Notes under the pieces: generated by a model | The model's input: the letters and a program-made list of their open reading frames with translations, nothing else | The model's database searches: none | What the model was told of the DNA's origin: nothing | In this document: piece by piece, positions 59,501 through 64,000 of the stretch | How positions within the stretch are numbered: the first letter of the stretch is position 1 | Layout: each line of letters starts with the position of its first letter | Made by a program: the position numbers and the translations under genes | Assembly (NCBI GenBank): GCA_903813345.2 | Contig: CAIIXF020000001.1 | Coordinates: forward strand, 5,270,001 to 5,334,000 | Reading direction: 5' to 3' | Length of the DNA stretch: 64,000 nucleotides | From: Owenia fusiformis | Taxonomy: Eukaryota > Annelida > Polychaeta > Sabellida > Oweniidae

Positions 59501-59710
59501 TTAAGAATGTACACTTACAGTATTTACAAATAAAAAACAATAAAAATCTGAGCAATGTTCCTCTTACCTGATAGGGGTCCTTATACATATCATAGTAACT
59601 GATGAAGCCAGTGATAAACTCACAATAGAGATGGTTGTTGGTGGAATTGATGGTCCTCAGACACCAGTATGTGTTGTTATTAGAGTTAGAGCAAAAACAG
59701 AATGGGCCCC
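53394..59710 (-). CDS. SULF: SULF: extracellular heparan-sulfate 6-O-endosulfatase, 3' end of gene (partial)
   Basis: Three minus-strand exons are in the window (59710-59568, 59170-59047, 53578-53394). The rest, including the sulfatase catalytic domain, lies beyond the right edge. The family removes 6-O-sulfates from heparan sulfate at the cell surface and so tunes Wnt, FGF and BMP signalling. That role is from family knowledge. Seen here: [65 protein letters not shown], matching the human SULF C-terminal domain ([50 protein letters not shown]). The last exon, after a 5.5-kb intron, adds an acidic, Gly/Ser-rich tail that vertebrate SULFs lack. Whether this is a SULF1 or SULF2 orthologue cannot be said. 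Invertebrates usually have one gene. Confidence 0.92.
53728..54052 (-). repeat. Dispersed 'atcccaacgaac' repeat in the SULF last intron
   Basis: aaactagaaattggcaactg...caaatcccaatgaac at the left and cggacagatgttcag...ccttattgaacttcgttcattgggataa at the right are the two family ends. Confidence 0.7.
54347..54735. mobile_element. Foldback/MITE, same family as 3462-4049, with direct-repeat flanks
   Basis: ggctttgaataaaaaaaact...cgatacagtcttcgaagg and the inverse cccttcaaagactctaccatg...ttttttatacaaagccc. It is flanked on both sides by the 10-mer tcattgacta (54337-54346 and 54736-54745), which looks like a target-site duplication. Confidence 0.8.
55080..55200. repeat. 'ggcggatccaggggggg' repeat
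   Basis: ggcggatccaggggggg, agccccaaaaattttgtagggcc and a C-rich run belong to the group of G/C-run repeats seen at 2015 and 24253. About 55510-55618 repeats the left end of the TIR element at 22706. No gene lies in 54.75-56.19 kb. Confidence 0.5.
56196..57236. mobile_element. 1041-bp TIR element with about 200-bp inverted termini (mariner-like MITE)
   Basis: Outermost tacagggtgttccaaaagta acaggactggtgctggcatt is mirrored exactly at the right end. The inversion continues imperfectly to ggttgctatag(a/t)aacatgacatcac / acccggggcaa (about 56345-56395 against 57042-57095). TA flanks both sides (56194-56195, 57237-57238). It carries no recognisable transposase. The 77-residue ORF at 56687-56920 is unassigned. 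It lies in the SULF last intron. Confidence 0.88.
57275..58235. repeat. Complex 'aatatgatattggc / gaccgagggaaa' repeat
   Basis: Mirrored pieces recur: gaaaatatgatattggcggaaaatatcatattgaccg (about 57293-57330), aatatgatattttccttggccaatatcac (about 57600-57628) and gtgatattgaccgagggaaacatgatat (about 58147-58175). The arrangement suggests an element with inverted ends, but I cannot fix its borders. Confidence 0.5.
58459..58579. mobile_element. 121-bp insertion with 8-bp target duplication
   Basis: tggcgtcggaagaggga...ccttctgacgcccct has short inverted ends (ggcgtc(g/a)gaag). The 8-mer agagtcca flanks it exactly on both sides (58451-58458 and 58580-58587). Confidence 0.75.
59047..59170 (-). CDS. 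SULF: SULF exon (second from last)
   Basis: Acceptor ctgcttttag|CTACGTAATG, reading [20 protein letters not shown] then [20 protein letters not shown], donor GAGG|gtaagt, phase 1. Confidence 0.95.
59568..59710 (-). CDS. SULF: SULF exon (third from last)
   Basis: Acceptor tttgctattttag|GGGGCCC, reading [20 protein letters not shown] then [20 protein letters not shown] and PYQ, donor CAG|gtaagag, phase 0. It contains the Cys residues typical of the SULF C-terminal domain. Confidence 0.95.
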
Positions 59711-62700
59711 CTAAAATAGCAAATACAATGATGTTTATTTGTCATCAGTGTGGGGACAAAAATATATGGCATTTTAAAGTGAGATTTTATTTTTCAATGC
59801 AGAGTTGTCAAATTCTGAGACAGGCATTTTCAAATTTTCATATATTTCTTTCAAAACGCCTCACTTGCCTTTTTCCTCAATTTGTTGGACTTAAATTTTG
59901 CATGATGCAGAAATGGATAATTTTGTGGTAGACATTTTAAAAACACCTTACTTTATTAGCCTGTTCCCTTACTTTGTCAGACTTCCGTGTGGAGTTGCAA
60001 AATTTTAAGACAAAATCAAAATGCCTGAATCAAAATTTTACATTGAACTCTAAATAGAAATGGGAATGCAGCAAAGTGAGGGAAATGGTTTAAGTTAGGT
60101 CTTTTGGGAATTCCATATACAAAAGATTTTCAACTCTAAATAGAAACATAATTATCAAAGTTGAAGAAAGTGAGGAAAATAATAGGGCAAAGTAAGCTGT
60201 TTGAAAAAGTCTGTTTCAAAAGTTTTCAGTTCTACTGAGAAATATATCAAAGATAAGGAAAGTAGTGGAAACAAGGCATTAACATAACAAAATGTCACCA
60301 CCTGCAAATGATTACAAAATGGTAAAACTGTTACACTTGTTGTCCTTGAAAGTTTAACTTTTTTAGACTTCAGTAGGTATTTTGTGATTGCCGACTTGAA
60401 GGATCGAAAAAATTAATTTGAAAAATCAACTTCTTGACCTTTCGAAGGTTACTGAAGGTCAACCAAAGGTCAAACCTCAAGACAGATTTGAACTTCAGAG
60501 AACTTGTAAATGATTTTGAAAAAATTAATTTTTTTACTTTTTTGAACTTCAATATGTTGCCATATAATATGGTAACAGATATTGGCAGAAATGTGTTGGA
60601 ACTCATAACATGTTTATATATACTGACAGTAAAAATCTGCAGTCAGTCTAAACAGTACTCGTTAAGTTATCGGAAGTTGTAAATTTTTGTTACAGATACC
60701 TAACTCTGGACACCCACCACCAAACACCATCCACAAAAAAGACTATAACAATATGTCACCACTCTTGTTGGTGACATAATAATGAAGGCCAAATGTTAGA
60801 TGCATTGATAATGCCTGACATGACTCACATTATCACTGAGAAACTATGGCGTTGATAAATGAAAATAACGAAATAATACTGAAAACCTTACTTTTAAAAT
60901 GCCATAATTTTTGTTCCTATATCATGACATATATATAAAAGATATACCAAAATATAATTATGCAACAACCATCGTAATATCATTTACTATTTTTAATACA
61001 GAACATAATATCAAATTTTAAATGTGCATCAAATATTGGCTTTTCAAACAATGTTGATCAGTAGTTTCTGTAAAATGTGAAACGCATTACACAATCTACA
61101 AGAAGAACTAAGCCCCAAGTAAACATGTCCAAATGCATATATAACATGTTATTCAAGGTGACGCTTGGACTAAATGAAAATTGAACAATTTCTATAAACA
61201 GCTTCAGTCAATATGTTGAAATGCATGCAGGAGTATAAAATAAAGGGACCAATATTGCAAGTCATGCAGAACACTGGAGTTGGAATGAAGCAAAAGTTGA
61301 TGAAAACACACATTTTGCTGTCTTTAGTTTTTGTATAGCTAGTACTATAGACCACAAGTGATAAAGTGACCACAAGTGGGCTCTTGTATTGGTCATTCCA
61401 CAAATTTTCATTAATAAATTAATTTAAAAACATTTATACTGGTATATGTGGTATCCCTAATTAAAACATTGATATAAACAAAGTACTGCACATGTATCTC
61501 TCGACATTCATTAACACAAAGCTGCTGACAAGAAAATCTGATGTTTTAAAAAAAGAGCTCATTCTGGGGCAGCCCCTAGAGTTGGCAATATTTGACCAGA
61601 TTTATTGCCCCCACAGTGGGGAATTGAATTTATTTTGCCCGGGGGTAAGGAATTCAACAGGTCAAACTTTTTGTTAAATTCCGCACCTATGCATGGGTGG
61701 GGGGTTCACACAAACTTTTGAATCGTGCATAAAGCTTTAAATAAGGACAGTTGACTATGCTTATACACATTGATTCCAGCTCTTAAAACTTCACCATGCT
61801 TTTGATTTCAACACTCTTTAAGCAAGTCTGGGATTCTGAAATGATCAAATCAAGATGCTCCTGTAAAATATCAGTAGAAGGAAAAGTCAACATTCCAAGT
61901 ATAAGCATGCAGGAATGAAATACTTCGGGAAACATTTGGTGAATTGGCATGCCATGTTACGTTTTATTTCATTTTATTTACTCTCTGAATGGGTAAATGT
62001 GCAAACATGATTATATTTAATCATATCATGCTTGTTATTCTTCTATGTTGCTGTAGTCAGCTTTTATGATACTGAAGAATTTGACTCTATATCAGCTTTG
62101 AAAGGATGTTCATCAGAAAACGTTCCTTCATTAATTTCTGAGATTTTTTATGTTGTTAATAGTAATGCACCATTGCAAACCAAAAAGTACCAATTTCTAA
62201 AGTAGTTACAATGCAAAACCAGACTTGGGTTGGAGTAGTAGGGCGGGGTCACACAATGTATGAGTCATGCATGTATGCACATCTTTCTCATGACATACCA
62301 AATGATCATTTTCTGGCCATCCATTTATTTTCTAATCAATGAATTTCTGTATTCAAATGTAGGATGAACAGAGGGAAAGTCATGAGAAAGTATACATAAT
62401 CATGTTATTTGAATCAGAAAAATGTTCATACTGTCCCAGAGGGGAGAAACCTTCCAATGACGATCACTCATTATATGGCATTCAAGACCAAACCCTTGGC
62501 ATTTGGGATGCTTTTTCGATTTAGTGGCTAGAAAGATCATACAAATTATGATTTGGATTCTTTATGTTCTTATACCTGTATACATCAGATACAAATGAGA
62601 CATAAATATCATTCATACTCTAACTGATAACTTAATGCTATTATGTATCTGTAATATCATGGATGCCTATAATATAGTTCTATATTATAGGACTATATAG

Positions 62701-62855
62701 GATAATTCTACTTCAAAAGTGGAGATTACAAATATGTACATTTATTTAAAACCATACATTATAAATAAGCAGTGAAGCCGTAGCAAAATCTTTTCTTCTG
62801 TGATTATATTGCACGCTCATAATGTATCAATAATAAAAGAATACTGAAGCAAACT
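59711..62855. other. SULF intron, no exon recognised
   Basis: The intron upstream (minus strand) of the SULF exon at 59710. I searched by eye for the expected preceding exon (a His-Trp ... Phe-Trp motif) and did not find it, so it probably lies outside the window. Short C/G runs at 61600-61710 belong to the G/C-run repeat group. Confidence 0.45.
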
Positions 62856-63943
62856 AGATAACAGCAACGTCAAAGCGTAGCAAAACCCATCGAACAGCCA
62901 TGGCTGGCATTTTTCAGAAATCATTGTACTACTTTTTCAGTTATAGCAAAGATCATAAAAAAAGTTTTTATTAAATATGGCCACCATTTTCAAAATGGTT
63001 GCTCACTAGCCAAATTGTCATAAGAAAGTGTAATATGCTTCTAAAAAGTAGACAAATATATAATTTCAAAAAAACCGCACACACATACATGTAAATGGTG
63101 GTCATTTTGCAAAATAGCTGCCTACTAGCCAAAGTGTCGTTAGACAATGTCCCATGCTTATGACCTACCAAATATGAACAAAATGGCTCTATTACTTTTT
63201 GAGTTTTAGTAAAAAAACGTAAAATAACATATGTGAAAATGGCGAGCATTTTCAAAATGGCTGCCTTTCGACAGTATGCCGTGCTTATGATATTCACATA
63301 TCAAACATGAACAAAATCACTATTATTTTTTGAGTTTGACACATGTAAAAGTGGTGGCCATTTTCAAAATGGCCGCGTACTCGCCAGAGTGTGATAAAAC
63401 GGTGTGTGATGCTTATGAGCATTCAAATATCAAATATGAACATGCAAAATTGCTCCACTACTTTTCAAGTTACAGCAAAAAACGTAAAATAATGTGTAAA
63501 GGCCATCATTTTTCAAGATGATTGCCATCTACATTTGTAGCTTTACTAAAGGACGTATATAACTATCAAGAGCTTAGAAAACAATAAAAATGAGTTTTTT
63601 GAAAAATAAATCATCAATTTGATTCATTTTCATTAATTAAATCCAATAAATACGCTTTCTTTCTTTCTTTATACAATCTTTAATATCATATATAACTTTT
63701 TTACATTTGGCAGTAAAATGGCCACCATTTTTGAATTAGTTGCCATTTTGAAAATCCCCTTTCGAGAAGAACTTTTACCCCTATAGGACATACATAGCAC
63801 ATTATGAACAAAATCGAGCTGACAGTATCTTAGTTATCGCCCGGATAGACGGGTGGATGGACAGACGGATTGACTTACATATGGATGGCCGGACGGATGG
63901 AAGCATTCCCTATATCCCTCCAAACTTTGTTCGTTGGGATAAT
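62856..63943 (-). repeat. Large 'atcccaacgaac' family repeat (about 1.09 kb)
   Basis: The left end is aactagataacagcaacgtc...caaaacccatcgaacagcc. The right end is ggacggatggaagcattccc tatatccctccaaactttgttcgttgggataat. Inside are at least four diverged sub-repeats of about 130-150 bp, each with 'caaatatgaacaaaatcgctccac', 'cttttcgagtt' and palindromic AAAATGGCCGCC/GGTGGCCATTTT blocks. The minus ORF at 62971-63297 arises from them. Confidence 0.8.
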
Positions 63944-64000
63944 AAAGAATGGAAAATGAAGACTGTTAAACATAACTAGGAAACATACTGTATAATAATG

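Noticed and set aside
62971-63521. ORFs in the right-end repeat (both strands)
   Set aside because: They arise from the AAAATGGC sub-repeats of a dispersed family.
1-64000. CRISPR arrays, tRNA or rRNA genes, operons
   Set aside because: I saw no spaced identical repeats of CRISPR type, no tRNA box A/B pairs I could defend, and no rRNA stretches. The gene structure is clearly animal nuclear.

Overview
The window is animal nuclear DNA. It is visibly AT-rich, its genes are broken by GT-AG introns with metazoan-type splice sites, and it is crowded with short DNA transposons, foldback elements and dispersed repeats. The genes and the repeat style (many TA-flanked mariner-type ends, and a recurring repeat with 'atcccaacgaac' ends and AAAATGGC blocks) suggest a marine invertebrate, perhaps a mollusc or hemichordate. 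The exact lineage cannot be read from the sequence. No CRISPR, operon or prokaryotic signal is present.

Four protein genes can be modelled with confidence. (1) SKP2, minus strand, 17042 to 9481: 11 coding exons whose phases all agree, giving a 472-residue F-box/LRR protein. (2) HCCS (holocytochrome c synthase), plus strand, 20315 to 26490: 5 exons, 301 residues. SKP2 and HCCS are divergently transcribed, about 3.3 kb apart. (3) SNRPA1 (U2 snRNP A'), plus strand, 35239 to 38599: one large exon plus a tiny last exon, with a repeat-filled 2.6-kb intron between them. (4) The 3' end of an extracellular heparan-sulfate 6-O-endosulfatase (SULF), minus strand: three exons from 59710 to 53394, with the catalytic part beyond the right edge of the window. 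A fifth, unidentified candidate exon lies at 46231-46341.

Layout. 1-9.3 kb is gene-free: a foldback element (3.46-4.05 kb), a GT-rich degenerate array (4.13-5.13 kb), a perfect-looking palindrome (5.62-5.74 kb) and a TIR element (7.52-8.23 kb). 9.3-17 kb is SKP2. 17.0-20.3 kb is the divergent intergenic region with a long inverted repeat that carries the same short ORF on both arms. 20.3-27.4 kb is HCCS and its downstream region. 27.69-34.61 kb is a near-identical triple tandem duplication of a 2.3-kb unit, each copy containing a 611-bp mariner-like MITE. 34.6-40 kb is SNRPA1 and its downstream region. 39.6-45.1 kb is a repeat cluster with a full-length but broken mariner transposon (42403-44405). 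A diverged copy of the surrounding DNA at about 44.6-45.1 kb lacks it. 45-53 kb is gene-poor apart from the candidate exon, two foldbacks and a mariner relic. 53.4-59.7 kb is the SULF 3' end, with a 1041-bp TIR element inside its last intron. 59.7-64 kb is gene-free, with a large dispersed repeat at the end.

The four genes are unrelated housekeeping or signalling genes (ubiquitin ligase substrate receptor, mitochondrial cytochrome c maturation, splicing, extracellular matrix signalling). They do not form a pathway. I see no convincing new biological system. The most unusual things are the triplicated 2.3-kb unit, the SNRPA1 gene structure with a hairpin-rich intron, and the density of long inverted repeats.
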